Positions 1 through 7,751 of a stretch of 32,362 nt of DNA are shown here, piece after piece. Within the stretch, counting starts at the first letter, position 1; each line of letters begins with the position of its first letter. A model generated the notes under the pieces. The model had not been told where the DNA came from. It worked only from the letters and a program-made list of their open reading frames with translations, and ran no database searches. Position numbers and translations under genes: made by a program. The DNA comes from Akkermansia muciniphila (GTDB taxonomy: Bacteria > Pseudomonadota > Gammaproteobacteria > Burkholderiales > Burkholderiaceae_C): positions 1-32,362 of the forward strand of contig CALPVM020000002.1 of NCBI GenBank assembly GCA_943327015.2, read 5' to 3'.

Positions 1-1170
1 CACATCACGAGGCAATTGTTCTGCAGCTCCAGGGTAGCAATGGGCAAGTGGTATGTAAAAGGCTTCATGCTCAGCAATACAAATACTTATACCGACTATT
101 TGTGCGCGCATTTCATCTAGCGAGGTGGTTTCTGTATCTATCGCCACTAGTGGTGCGTTTTCTATTTTCACAAGCAAGTCATGCAACTCCACCAACGTCC
201 AAATTGTTTTACTTCTTATTGTGTATGAATGCACTGTCTCAATTTGCGCTTCTGACACTTCTTGCGCCACAGATGGACTTTTTGCAGAAGCAGAGTCAAC
301 AAGAGATTTAAGTAAACCTCTAAACCCATACTGTTCGTAAAAAACTTTTAAAAACTCCGTATCTGCCTGCCTCGGCGTTAAGCAATCCATTAATGGCAAC
401 GTAGGCAACCATGTTGTGAGCTCACAATCGGTTTTGATGGTAAGCAGGGCTCGTGCCATAGGAAGCCAGCCAAGTGAATTGCGCAAATTCTCACCAACAA
501 CACCCTTGATGCCATTGGCGTGCTTAACAACCCCATCCAAAGACCCGAACTCTTTAAGCCATTTAACCGCTGTTTTCGGCCCGACTTTGGACACACCAGG
601 CACATTGTCAACAGCATCCCCCACCAGCGTTTGATAGTCAATCATTAAATGCGCAGGCACACCAAACTCTTCCTCTACGCCTGCAGGGTCTCGCCGCTTA
701 CCATTCATGGTGTCAATAATAGTAATGTGAGAGTTGACGAGTTGCGCCAAATCCTTGTCTCCACTACTTACCACCACTTCTATGCCCTGTTGAGCAGCCA
801 TTACAGCCAGGGTACCAATAACGTCATCGGCCTCCACACCGGGCACATCGAGTACTGTCCAGCCCATATGGCGCACCACGTCATGAATAGGAGCTATTTG
901 AACCCGCAAATCATCAGGCATGGGGGATCGATGGGCTTTGTAATCTGGGTACAGAGCATCTCTAAACGTTGGTCCTTTAGCATCAAATATACAAGCCACA
1001 TAATCGGCGGGAATTTCTTTACGTAAAGATTGCACCATATTGATCATGCCCCGTATAGCCCCAGTCGGAGGGCTACTGGGGTCACCCGGTATTGCACGCA
1101 AATCGGGCATGGCATGGTAGGCACGGTAAAGATAACTGGAGCCATCTATCAGCAATAGAGTTTTCGTCAT
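1..1170 (-). CDS. polA: DNA polymerase I, N-terminal part (cut by window edge)
   Basis: DNA polymerase I fills gaps and removes RNA primers during replication and repair. The first 390 codons are visible, and the frame is open to the window edge. Residues 1-290 form the 5'-3' flap exonuclease: LLLIDGSSYLYRAYHA with the first metal-binding Asp, FDAKGPTFRDALYPDYKAHR, VEADDVIG, SGDKDLAQLV and the helix-hairpin-helix GDAVDNVPGVSKVGPKTA. From about residue 320 a 3'-5' exonuclease domain begins, with the ExoI motif DTETTSLD carrying both acidic residues, so proofreading is probably retained. The polymerase domain lies outside. The chosen start gives MTKTLLLIDG; an in-frame ATG three codons upstream (1179) is possible, and neither has a clear Shine-Dalgarno sequence. 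The gene diverges from thrB. Confidence 0.97.
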   Translation of the reverse strand, partial: MTKTLLLIDGSSYLYRAYHAMPDLRAIPGDPSSPPTGAIRGMINMVQSLRKEIPADYVACIFDAKGPTFRDALYPDYKAHRSPMPDDLRVQIAPIHDVVRHMGWTVLDVPGVEADDVIGTLAVMAAQQGIEVVVSSGDKDLAQLVNSHITIIDTMNGKRRDPAGVEEEFGVPAHLMIDYQTLVGDAVDNVPGVSKVGPKTAVKWLKEFGSLDGVVKHANGIKGVVGENLRNSLGWLPMARALLTIKTDCELTTWLPTLPLMDCLTPRQADTEFLKVFYEQYGFRGLLKSLVDSASAKSPSVAQEVSEAQIETVHSYTIRSKTIWTLVELHDLLVKIENAPLVAIDTETTSLDEMRAQIVGISICIAEHEAFYIPLAHCYPGAAEQLPRDV

Positions 1171-1200
1171 TTGATTCATAAGGAGTGATTGTGCATACTC

Positions 1201-1227
1201 TTAACCGACATGGCTGGGCTCTACAAT
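1201..1227 (+). promoter_or_regulatory. Possible thrB promoter
   Basis: In the 93-base gap between the divergent polA and thrB, TACAAT at 1222-1227 matches the sigma70 -10 box in five of six positions. The best upstream partner, TTAACC at 1201-1206, leaves a short 15-base spacer, so the -35 assignment is weak. The start would fall near 1234, giving a leader of about 30 bases before the thrB ATG. Confidence 0.25.
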
Positions 1228-1263
1228 CTAAGCTTAAGCACACTATTGATTACGGATAATTGC

Positions 1264-2223
1264 ATGGCTGTTTATACAGAGGTCTCGTTTGATGAAGCTA
1301 GCAGCTTTGTTGCAAGTCTTCAATTAGGAAAACTCCAATCAATGGAGGGATGCTCAGGTGGCATTGAGAACACAAATTACTTTGTTACGACCGATCAAGC
1401 AGCCTATGTTTTAACGCTATTCGAACGGCTTACAGCAGAGCAACTGCCTTTTTATCTACACCTGATGAAACATCTGGCAAATCATGGTGTGCCTGTTCCT
1501 AACCCGGCAGCCAATGACAATGGCGTTATTTTACATACACTCAAGAATAAACCAGCCGCAGTTGTTAACCGGTTAAAAGGCAAAAGTGAACTTGCTCCTG
1601 GTATAACGCACTGTACCTTGGTGGGTCGTATGTTGGCACAAATGCATTTGGCTGGACAAGACTTTAATATGCAACAACCCCATTTGCGCGGCCTAGACTG
1701 GTGGAATCGCACCGCTGCGCTGGTAGTACCTCATTTGAATGACTCTCAAACCCGACTCATTTCCAGCGAGCTAACATACCAAAATGAGATTGCCAATCGA
1801 CCTGAGTATTCTGCTTTGCCCAGGGGTCCGATTCATGCTGATTTATTTCGGGACAATGTGATGTTTGACATCGACAGAAACGGCGCACCCAAACTTTCTG
1901 GTTTTTTTGATTTTTACTTTGCTGGCTTTGATACTTTGATGTTCGATATTGCAGTTTGCTTAAATGACTGGTGTATTGACTTGCAGAGTGGCCGATCTGA
2001 TCCTGATCGCACTACCGCTTTTTTAGACGCGTACCAATCCGTTCGGCCATTAACGCCTCAAGAAGCAATCTTTTTACCCGCAATGCTTCGTGCAGGTGCG
2101 CTTAGATTTTGGATTTCGCGACTCTGGGACTGGCATTTACCCAGAGAAGCATCTATGCTAAAACCGCATGATCCAACGCATTTTGAACGCGTGTTGCGCC
2201 ACCGTATTTCAGCCCAAACATAA
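1264..2223 (+). CDS. thrB: Homoserine kinase, aminoglycoside-phosphotransferase fold (type II ThrB)
   Basis: Phosphorylates L-homoserine with ATP to O-phosphohomoserine, the step before threonine synthase. The protein is of the APH/choline-kinase-like ThrB type found in many proteobacteria, not the GHMP type of E. coli. Visible motifs are the N-terminal GGIENTNYFVTT, the Brenner-type catalytic loop HADLFRDNVMF (His, Asp and Asn present) and the following metal-binding DFYFAGFDTLMFDIAV. The length of 319 residues is normal for the family. The start MAVYTEVSFDEAS matches family N-termini; a longer frame from TTG at 1189 adds 25 residues unlike the family. The gene is divergent from polA and followed after 8 bases by a membrane protein gene, an arrangement I recall from other Burkholderiales. 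Confidence 0.95.
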   Translation: MAVYTEVSFDEASSFVASLQLGKLQSMEGCSGGIENTNYFVTTDQAAYVLTLFERLTAEQLPFYLHLMKHLANHGVPVPNPAANDNGVILHTLKNKPAAVVNRLKGKSELAPGITHCTLVGRMLAQMHLAGQDFNMQQPHLRGLDWWNRTAALVVPHLNDSQTRLISSELTYQNEIANRPEYSALPRGPIHADLFRDNVMFDIDRNGAPKLSGFFDFYFAGFDTLMFDIAVCLNDWCIDLQSGRSDPDRTTAFLDAYQSVRPLTPQEAIFLPAMLRAGALRFWISRLWDWHLPREASMLKPHDPTHFERVLRHRISAQT

Positions 2224-2231
2224 GACAGAAA

Positions 2232-3017
2232 ATGAAACTTCAAATTGTCCCCGCACGTACTGGTTCTCAGTGGGTAAAGCAAGGATTTCAAACTTTCTTT
2301 AAGCAGCCTCTTGCTCTATCTGGGCTTTTTTTAATGTTTTTAGCACTAATGTCATTGCTTAGTGCTATTCCCCTCATCGGCTCAGCACTAGCGCTGACTC
2401 TTCTGCCTGCTGCTACGCTTGGCTTGATGGTTGCCAGCCAAGAAGCCTGCAACGGGAAATTTCCAATGCCCATGGTGCTCTTCACGGCTTATAAAAACGG
2501 GCGCCCACAGGCACGAGCGATGCTCATTTTGGGTGGCATTTATGCGGTCAGTTTTTTATTGGTACTGGCCATTACGGCTCTGGCAGATGGCGGGCAGTTT
2601 GCAAAACTGTATTTAACGGGAGGTACTGTTAATGAAGAACTTCTTACAGACGAGCGCTTTGAACTTGCGGCACTTATTGCCATGGCTTTGTATGCGCCAC
2701 TTTCTATGCTGTTTTGGCATGCTCCAGCATTAGTTTATTGGCATGGCATTTCTCCTGCTAAAAGTCTTTTCTTCAGTTTAGTGGCTTGTATGCGTAACTT
2801 TTGGGCCTTTACCTTATTTGGGCTCACATGGATAATGGCTTTTATTGCAATCAGCATGACAATCGCAGCTATTGTTGCCTTGATTGGCAATCCACAATGG
2901 GTGGCTGCCACCTTGTTTCCCGCCGCAATATGGATGGCCTCGATGTTTTTTACGTCTATTTTTTTCACCTATAAAGACTGCTTTGAATCAGCAGCAGAAA
3001 CTGAACCAACACCATGA
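2232..3017 (+). CDS. BPSS1780-family multi-pass membrane protein
   Basis: Inner-membrane protein of unknown function, 261 residues, resembling the family labelled BPSS1780 in Burkholderia. The N-terminal VPARTGSQWVKQGFQTFFKQ is amphipathic and cytoplasmic-looking. Hydrophobic stretches follow at about residues 28-75, 95-120, 143-175, 192-218 and 224-248, suggesting five or six membrane passes. No catalytic motif is recognisable. The start lies 8 bases after thrB, and the stop overlaps the next start as ATGA, implying one transcript and translational coupling to the FecR-domain protein. No function is assigned. Confidence 0.8.
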   Translation: MKLQIVPARTGSQWVKQGFQTFFKQPLALSGLFLMFLALMSLLSAIPLIGSALALTLLPAATLGLMVASQEACNGKFPMPMVLFTAYKNGRPQARAMLILGGIYAVSFLLVLAITALADGGQFAKLYLTGGTVNEELLTDERFELAALIAMALYAPLSMLFWHAPALVYWHGISPAKSLFFSLVACMRNFWAFTLFGLTWIMAFIAISMTIAAIVALIGNPQWVAATLFPAAIWMASMFFTSIFFTYKDCFESAAETEPTP

Positions 3018-3724
3018 CTCAACACTATTTTCAAGACTGTAGTGAAAGCGATGTTTTGTGGTTTCAGCGCCGTGATTTTTTAAAATCAGCTGCCGCATGG
3101 CTCACTTTAGGTGGAGCAAGTACTGCCAGCGCCGAAAATCGCAGCAATGTAGTGTCCATTACTGGAGATGTGCTTGCCAATGGCAAGCCTCTTATAAAGG
3201 GACAGGCAATTTATGCAACCGATTCAATAAGTACAGGCCCAAAATCCAATTTAGTAGTGGTGATGGGCACATCTGCATTCCAGGTTCGCCCCAATACCAA
3301 ACTAACTTTCGACGGTGCAATATCCACGCAAATTGTCAATACTTTGCGACTTATTAACGGTGCAGTGGTCAGTGTCTGGGGCAAGGGAAGCGAGCGTAAA
3401 ATTGTGACACCCACGTTGGTGGCCGGCATTCGAGGCACGGGTGTTTATACCGAAGTTTTTGAAAAGCAAGACAACCGTAGTTACTTTTGCACATGCTATG
3501 GCACAGTGGAACTAACCGCCGGCCAGGATAAAACCGTTAGCTCTACAGAACACCACGAAGCTTTTTGGGCAGAGCCCGTCTCTAAAGCCGGCAAATTTTT
3601 ATTTCCAGGAAAAATGCTGAATCATTCAGATGACGAGTTGGAATATTTGGCAAAACTCGTCAATCAACAAACTGCTTGGCAAATTTCAGGAGGGAAAAAT
3701 CATCGTGGTGTTGAAGCTTATTAA
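3014..3724 (+). CDS. Tat-exported FecR-domain protein
   Basis: A 236-residue exported protein with a FecR domain. Residues 18-24 read QRRDFLK, a twin-arginine motif followed by a hydrophobic Ala/Leu stretch and a likely cleavage site after ASTASA near residue 40, so Tat export of a folded protein is inferred. The FecR-like beta-rich core runs from about residue 45 to 165, with repeated elements around SITGDVLANGKPL, STGPKSNLVVVMG, LRLINGAVVSVWG and the hallmark TPTLVAGIRGTGVY. It lacks the anti-sigma helices and membrane anchor of the sensor FecR, and no ECF sigma factor or TonB receptor gene is nearby, so it is unlikely to be a ferric citrate regulator. Its start overlaps the membrane protein stop by four bases. 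Confidence 0.8.
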   Translation: MTQHYFQDCSESDVLWFQRRDFLKSAAAWLTLGGASTASAENRSNVVSITGDVLANGKPLIKGQAIYATDSISTGPKSNLVVVMGTSAFQVRPNTKLTFDGAISTQIVNTLRLINGAVVSVWGKGSERKIVTPTLVAGIRGTGVYTEVFEKQDNRSYFCTCYGTVELTAGQDKTVSSTEHHEAFWAEPVSKAGKFLFPGKMLNHSDDELEYLAKLVNQQTAWQISGGKNHRGVEAY

Positions 3725-3783
3725 TTAATTCGGCCACATAAAGTATTTAATTTAATCGCGGCTATCTCCTGATTGTTTTTTAA

Positions 3784-3805
3784 GCTTGAGTGTGTGTACT
3801 CAAGC
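3784..3805. repeat. Perfect 8-bp inverted repeat, GT loop
   Basis: GCTTGAGT, six bases GTGTGT, then ACTCAAGC. It is the strongest hairpin in the 221-base gap after the FecR gene. It lacks a T tract on its 3' side on either strand, so it is not a canonical intrinsic terminator. It could be a 3'-end stabilising hairpin of the upstream mRNA or a protein-binding site. Confidence 0.45.
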
Positions 3806-3893
3806 CATATTGGGTAGCAGATTGCACATCAGACTGCTGAATCACCACTTTTGGGGAAACGATTAAAGACATATTGCACCCTTATTAGAGCGC

Positions 3894-3938
3894 GCTAACA
3901 AACACTATGTTAGCTTAACCCCTGTGCGCGTCTAAAAT
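3894..3938 (+). promoter_or_regulatory. Putative glnS promoter with overlapping inverted repeat
   Basis: TAAAAT at 3933-3938 matches the -10 consensus in five of six positions. With a 17-base spacer the -35 position is TTAGCT at 3910-3915 (three of six). A perfect inverted repeat, GCTAACA-N7-TGTTAGC at 3894-3914, covers that -35 region and is placed as an operator would be. The expected transcription start, near 3945, coincides with the glnS ATG at 3946. All of this is inferred from sequence. Confidence 0.4.
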
Positions 3939-3945
3939 ATTGCGT

Positions 3946-5769
3946 ATGAGTTCAAATACCACTGCCAAACCTAAATCGACCGGAACAAACATTCCGGAAC
4001 CTTCCAAGCCAAGTAATTTCTTGCGACAGATCATTGAGCATGACCTGAACGCCGGAACTTATTCCCAGCGACGTTGGGGTGGTATGCCCGGTGATGCAGC
4101 TCTCCATGCAGCTGGTGAACCGGACACAGCAAAAATTAGAACGCGATTTCCTCCCGAGCCTAACGGCTACCTGCACATTGGGCACGCCAAGAGTATTTGC
4201 ATCAATTTTGGTCTGGCCCGTGACTATGGTGGTGTGTGCCATTTACGCTTTGACGACACCAACCCCGAAAAGGAAGACCTTGAATACGTCAACAGCATCA
4301 AAGATGCCGTGCAATGGTTAGGTTTTGATTGGAGCAGCACCTACAGTGGAACCACTACGACGCATTTGTACCAGGCTAGCGACTATTTTGACTTTATGTA
4401 CCGCGCAGCTGAATACTTGGTTCAGGCCGGATATGCGTATGTCGATGAACAAAGCGCAGAAGATATGCGCATTAACCGTGGTGATTTTGGCAAGCCCGGT
4501 GTTAACAGCCCGTACCGAGACCATTCTGCTGCTGATAATTTAGTCCGTTTTCGGGAAATGCGCGATGGTAAACATGCTGACGGATCCATGGTGCTGCGCG
4601 CCAAAATTGACATGGCTTCGCCCAACATTAACTTGCGTGACCCTGCCATTTATCGAATTCGTCGTGCCACCCATCACCACACCGGTGATACGTGGTGTAT
4701 TTATCCCATGTACACCTTTGCTCACCCGATTGAAGATGCACTAGAAAACATTACCCATAGTATTTGCACACTTGAGTTTGAAGATCAACGACCGTTTTAT
4801 GACTGGCTGCTGGCGCGCCTGATTGAAGGCGGGTTGATTTGCTCCCCACCCCCACGCCAGTATGAGTTTGCACGTCTCAACCTAACCTATGTGGTTACCA
4901 GCAAACGTAAATTAGCACAATTGGTGCAAGAGAAAAAAGTCAGCGGTTGGGATGACCCCCGCATGCCAACTATTGTGGGGCTGCGCCGCCGGGGTTACAC
5001 GCCAGAAAGCATGCAACTTTTTGCTGAACGCATTGGTGTCACCAAAAGCGATAGCTGGATTGACTACTCCACACTGGAGGGTTGCTTGCGAGAAACGCTG
5101 GATGCAACCACACCACGTGCCATGGCTGTGTTGGACCCGGTAAAACTAGTACTTACCAACTGGGATGAAGTCATGGGCGCAGGATTTATGGATGATTGCT
5201 CTGCCCCAGTGCATCCCCACCACCCAGAATGGGGCAAACGCCAATTTACGATGGGTAGAGACGTGTGGATTGAGCGCTCAGACTACGAAGACACGCCGCC
5301 CAAGGGATTTTTCAGGTTGTTTCCCGGCAATAAAGTACGCTTGAAGTACGGCCACATCATCGAATGCATAGGTTGCGTTAAAGACGCAAATGAAAATGTT
5401 ACCGAAGTACATGCAACACTTATACCAAACACCAAAAGTGGCACACCTGGCAGCGACAGCGTCAAGGTAAAAGGGGTGATTACATGGGTGGGGATCCATG
5501 ACGGCGTACGCGCTGAAGTGCGTATGTATGACCGATTGTTTAAAGATGCACAACCCGACGCGGGTGGCAAAGACTTTTTGGATAGCATCAACTCCAATAG
5601 CTTGCGTATCGTGCAAGCATGGCTTGAACCTAGCCTAGCGAGCGCCAAGTCGGATGATAAATTCCAGTTCGAGCGGCACGGGTACTTTGTAGCAGACCGT
5701 GTAGAACACACTGCAGAAAAACCAGTATTTAACTTTGCAGTCGGCCTGAAAGACAGCTGGGGTGGCTAA
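3946..5769 (+). CDS. glnS: Glutaminyl-tRNA synthetase
   Basis: Class I aminoacyl-tRNA synthetase charging tRNA-Gln in the cytoplasm. The Rossmann catalytic domain has PPEPNGYLHIGHAKS (HIGH motif), FDDTNPEKE and the KMSKS counterpart VTSKRKL, followed by two beta-barrel anticodon-binding domains towards the C terminus. At 607 residues it is somewhat longer than the roughly 555-residue E. coli enzyme, mainly through a 35-45 residue N-terminal extension rich in Pro, Thr and Lys. ATG 3946 is preferred to the upstream in-frame TTG 3940. No Shine-Dalgarno sequence precedes it, and the promoter position suggests a leaderless mRNA. The gene converges on hprK with only six bases between stops and no visible terminator. 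Confidence 0.97.
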   Translation: MSSNTTAKPKSTGTNIPEPSKPSNFLRQIIEHDLNAGTYSQRRWGGMPGDAALHAAGEPDTAKIRTRFPPEPNGYLHIGHAKSICINFGLARDYGGVCHLRFDDTNPEKEDLEYVNSIKDAVQWLGFDWSSTYSGTTTTHLYQASDYFDFMYRAAEYLVQAGYAYVDEQSAEDMRINRGDFGKPGVNSPYRDHSAADNLVRFREMRDGKHADGSMVLRAKIDMASPNINLRDPAIYRIRRATHHHTGDTWCIYPMYTFAHPIEDALENITHSICTLEFEDQRPFYDWLLARLIEGGLICSPPPRQYEFARLNLTYVVTSKRKLAQLVQEKKVSGWDDPRMPTIVGLRRRGYTPESMQLFAERIGVTKSDSWIDYSTLEGCLRETLDATTPRAMAVLDPVKLVLTNWDEVMGAGFMDDCSAPVHPHHPEWGKRQFTMGRDVWIERSDYEDTPPKGFFRLFPGNKVRLKYGHIIECIGCVKDANENVTEVHATLIPNTKSGTPGSDSVKVKGVITWVGIHDGVRAEVRMYDRLFKDAQPDAGGKDFLDSINSNSLRIVQAWLEPSLASAKSDDKFQFERHGYFVADRVEHTAEKPVFNFAVGLKDSWGG

Positions 5770-5775
5770 TTACAG

Positions 5776-6726
5776 TTAATCGCCCTTTTCCATGGCAATG
5801 CGGTGGCGTTCGACAAACTCTTGGTAGGTGTCGATGCCACGCAAATACAAAATAGTATTGCGCACTGCCGCCTCTACCAGCACCGCAATGTTGCGCCCAG
5901 CCTCCACCTGAATAATAACCTTACGTACAGGGATACCCAAAATGTCTTGTGTTAAAGGCTCATAGGGAATGCGCTCGTATTCTCGCTCCATAGTCTCACG
6001 TCGCACCAAGTGCACAATCAACTTCAAACGCATCCTGCGTCGCACCGCAGTTTCACCAAAAATAGCACGAATATCCAGCAAGCCAATGCCACGCACTTCG
6101 AGTAAATTTTGCAACAATTCTGGACAACGTCCCTCAATGGTCGTCTGATTAATGCGGAATAAATCGACCGCATCATCTGCCACCAAACCATTACCACGCG
6201 AGATGAGCTCTAATCCCAACTCGCTTTTACCTAGACCGGATTCGCCCGTAATTAGCACACCCAAGCCTAGAATGTCCATGAAAACGCCATGAATAGTCAA
6301 ACGCTCTGCAAAATGCTTGGACAAAAAAGCCCGCAACACATCAATGACAAAGGCAGATGACTCCTTGGTGGCGAACATCGGAATTTGGGCGCGCTCACAC
6401 ATCGACAGGAGTGCCTGTGGGGCTGTTTGACCATCGGCTAAAACGAGAACCGGCGGCTCAAGTGTCACAATACGGGAAATACGGCGCGCACCGTCTTCGT
6501 GACTAGCTTGTGTAATGTAAGCAATTTCACGCTCACCAAGAATTTGCACCCGGTAAGGGTGTATGTAGTTCAGATATCCGACTAAGTCGGCGCCTGAACG
6601 TGCAGCCCGTACAGCCACTTCATCAAACCGACGTTCCGACGCACCTAAACCAGCTACCCATTCCCAACGCAGTGAAGACCTGAACTCCTCAAACAATACA
6701 TCTGCACTGACTGCGGTAGGTTTCAC
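5776..6726 (-). CDS. hprK: HPr kinase/phosphorylase
   Basis: Bifunctional enzyme that phosphorylates or dephosphorylates a serine of HPr, controlling the phosphotransferase relay. In betaproteobacteria it belongs to a regulatory PTS rather than sugar uptake. Residues 161-168 are the Walker A loop GESGLGKS, His146 in IHGVF is the catalytic-region histidine, and 209-224 is the signature LEVRGIGLLDIRAIFG. The length of 316 residues is typical. It lies 25 bases downstream of ptsN and is probably co-transcribed. In many betaproteobacteria rapZ follows; here the convergent glnS comes next. Confidence 0.96.
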   Translation of the reverse strand: MKPTAVSADVLFEEFRSSLRWEWVAGLGASERRFDEVAVRAARSGADLVGYLNYIHPYRVQILGEREIAYITQASHEDGARRISRIVTLEPPVLVLADGQTAPQALLSMCERAQIPMFATKESSAFVIDVLRAFLSKHFAERLTIHGVFMDILGLGVLITGESGLGKSELGLELISRGNGLVADDAVDLFRINQTTIEGRCPELLQNLLEVRGIGLLDIRAIFGETAVRRRMRLKLIVHLVRRETMEREYERIPYEPLTQDILGIPVRKVIIQVEAGRNIAVLVEAAVRNTILYLRGIDTYQEFVERHRIAMEKGD

Positions 6727-6751
6727 GGCTTGACTCCGGTGAGGTTAGAAT

Positions 6752-7219
6752 TTAAATGGTACGTGCAGACTGCCAACCTGCTATCAATGCATGCAGTTGC
6801 ACAGAATCGGCACAACTAACAAGCTGCTCTCTTAACACCGCATCGCTCAATAATTCGGCAATTTCAGACAGTATTTCTAGATGCTTTTGAGTTGCGGCTT
6901 CAGGCACCAGCAAAAAAATAAGAAAATTGACGGGCTGCCCATCAGGAGCATCGAACACAATCGGTTGAACCAACCGAAACACTGCTGCCATTGGAGCTTT
7001 GAGTCCTTTGATGCGTCCATGTGGAATTGCTACTCCGTAGCCAAGGCCTGTGGAACCCAGCCTTTCCCGCGAGAAAAGACTGTCTGTGACCAATGCACGG
7101 CTCAATCCATGCTGACTTTCAAACAGCAATCCGATTTCTTCAAAGGCGCGCTTTTTACTCGTTACATCAACTTGTGCAAGTACGTGTGAGGGAGGGAGGA
7201 TAGAAGCTAGTCTGTTCAT
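6752..7219 (-). CDS. ptsN: PTS IIA-Ntr regulatory protein
   Basis: Phosphoryl acceptor at the end of the nitrogen-related PTS relay; its phosphorylation state modulates potassium transport and stress or nitrogen responses in other proteobacteria. The 155-residue protein is a single EIIA type 2 domain, with the phosphorylatable His67 in GVAIPHGR and the conserved LLVPEAATQKHLEILSEIA region. It lies between hpf and hprK. The hpf terminator at 7242-7270 separates it from hpf, so it needs readthrough or its own promoter. A CATAAT at 7231-7236 (minus) would start transcription only about five bases before the ATG. No Shine-Dalgarno sequence is evident. Confidence 0.95.
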   Translation of the reverse strand: MNRLASILPPSHVLAQVDVTSKKRAFEEIGLLFESQHGLSRALVTDSLFSRERLGSTGLGYGVAIPHGRIKGLKAPMAAVFRLVQPIVFDAPDGQPVNFLIFLLVPEAATQKHLEILSEIAELLSDAVLREQLVSCADSVQLHALIAGWQSARTI

Positions 7220-7241
7220 AGTATGGGCGCATTATGCACAT

Positions 7242-7270
7242 AAAAAAACCGCCTTATGGGGACGGTTTTT
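7242..7270 (-). terminator. Intrinsic terminator after hpf
   Basis: On the minus strand AAAAACCG pairs with CGGTTTTT around an 11-base loop and runs into a T tract of seven, 25 bases after the hpf stop. The run of A on the other side makes it potentially bidirectional. It lies before ptsN and so should uncouple, at least partly, ptsN-hprK from hpf. Confidence 0.7.
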
Positions 7271-7294
7271 GGCTGTTGACTCTAGCAATGTAGG

Positions 7295-7624
7295 CTACAT
7301 CAATCGCTTAGAAGGTTGGTGTTGATGGTTCTGTACTTTATCCTTATGACGTACTACTTGACGATCCAATTTATCCATTAATTCATCAACTGCAGCGTAA
7401 AGATCTTCGTGGGCACTTTCTGCGAACATATCATTACCTTTAACGTGAATATTGCATTCTGCACGCTGGCGACGCTCTTTCTCCTTTTGGTTTTCTATGG
7501 AGAGTAACACTTTAACATCTACGACTTGGTCAAAATGTCGGGTAATGCGGTCTAACTTAGTGGTAACGTAACTACGCAGGGCCGGGGTAACTTCAAGGTG
7601 ATGACCGCTAATCGTCAAATTCAT
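7295..7624 (-). CDS. hpf: Ribosome hibernation promoting factor (short HPF/RaiA family)
   Basis: Binds the 30S subunit of idle ribosomes at the mRNA/tRNA channel. The protein has 109 residues, the short form without the long dimerisation tail. It begins MNLTISGHHLEVTPALRSYV and contains the conserved VKGNDMFAESAHEDLYAAVDE segment split by basic residues, with a His/Gln/Lys-rich C terminus. GGAGG sits seven bases before the ATG. In many proteobacteria the gene is preceded by rpoN; here an unrelated MFS gene is upstream, so hpf probably uses the promoter at 7677-7705. Confidence 0.95.
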   Translation of the reverse strand: MNLTISGHHLEVTPALRSYVTTKLDRITRHFDQVVDVKVLLSIENQKEKERRQRAECNIHVKGNDMFAESAHEDLYAAVDELMDKLDRQVVRHKDKVQNHQHQPSKRLM

Positions 7625-7676
7625 ACATAGCCTCCAGTTGCTTAAAGGGTTAATAAATGCCTTCTGTCACGGTTCC

Positions 7677-7705
7677 ACTATGCGCCTGATTCAACACAAT
7701 TGCAA
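7677..7705 (-). promoter_or_regulatory. Putative hpf promoter
   Basis: On the minus strand TTGCAA (7700-7705) and CATAGT (7677-7682) are separated by exactly 17 bases, each matching the sigma70 consensus in four of six positions. The predicted start near 7670 gives a leader of about 45 bases containing the GGAGG of hpf. Confidence 0.35.
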
Positions 7706-7716
7706 TCTGTTTAGAA

Positions 7717-7737
7717 CAAAAAAAGGCTTTTTGAAGC
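7717..7737 (-). terminator. Weak intrinsic terminator after the MFS gene
   Basis: On the minus strand a four-base-pair stem, GCTT-CAAA-AAGC, is followed by C and seven T, 15 bases after the MFS stop codon. The stem is short, so termination may be partial. Confidence 0.4.
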
Positions 7738-7751
7738 AAAAAAATAGCAGG

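Noticed and set aside
48..1026. Plus-strand open frames opposite polA
   Set aside because: The minus frame encodes an unbroken DNA polymerase I with all exonuclease motifs, so the plus frames are coincidental.
1189..1263. N-terminal extension of homoserine kinase from TTG 1189
   Set aside because: The 25 extra residues are unlike the family, and a -10-like box lies inside them; ATG 1264 gives the usual MAVYTEVSF start.
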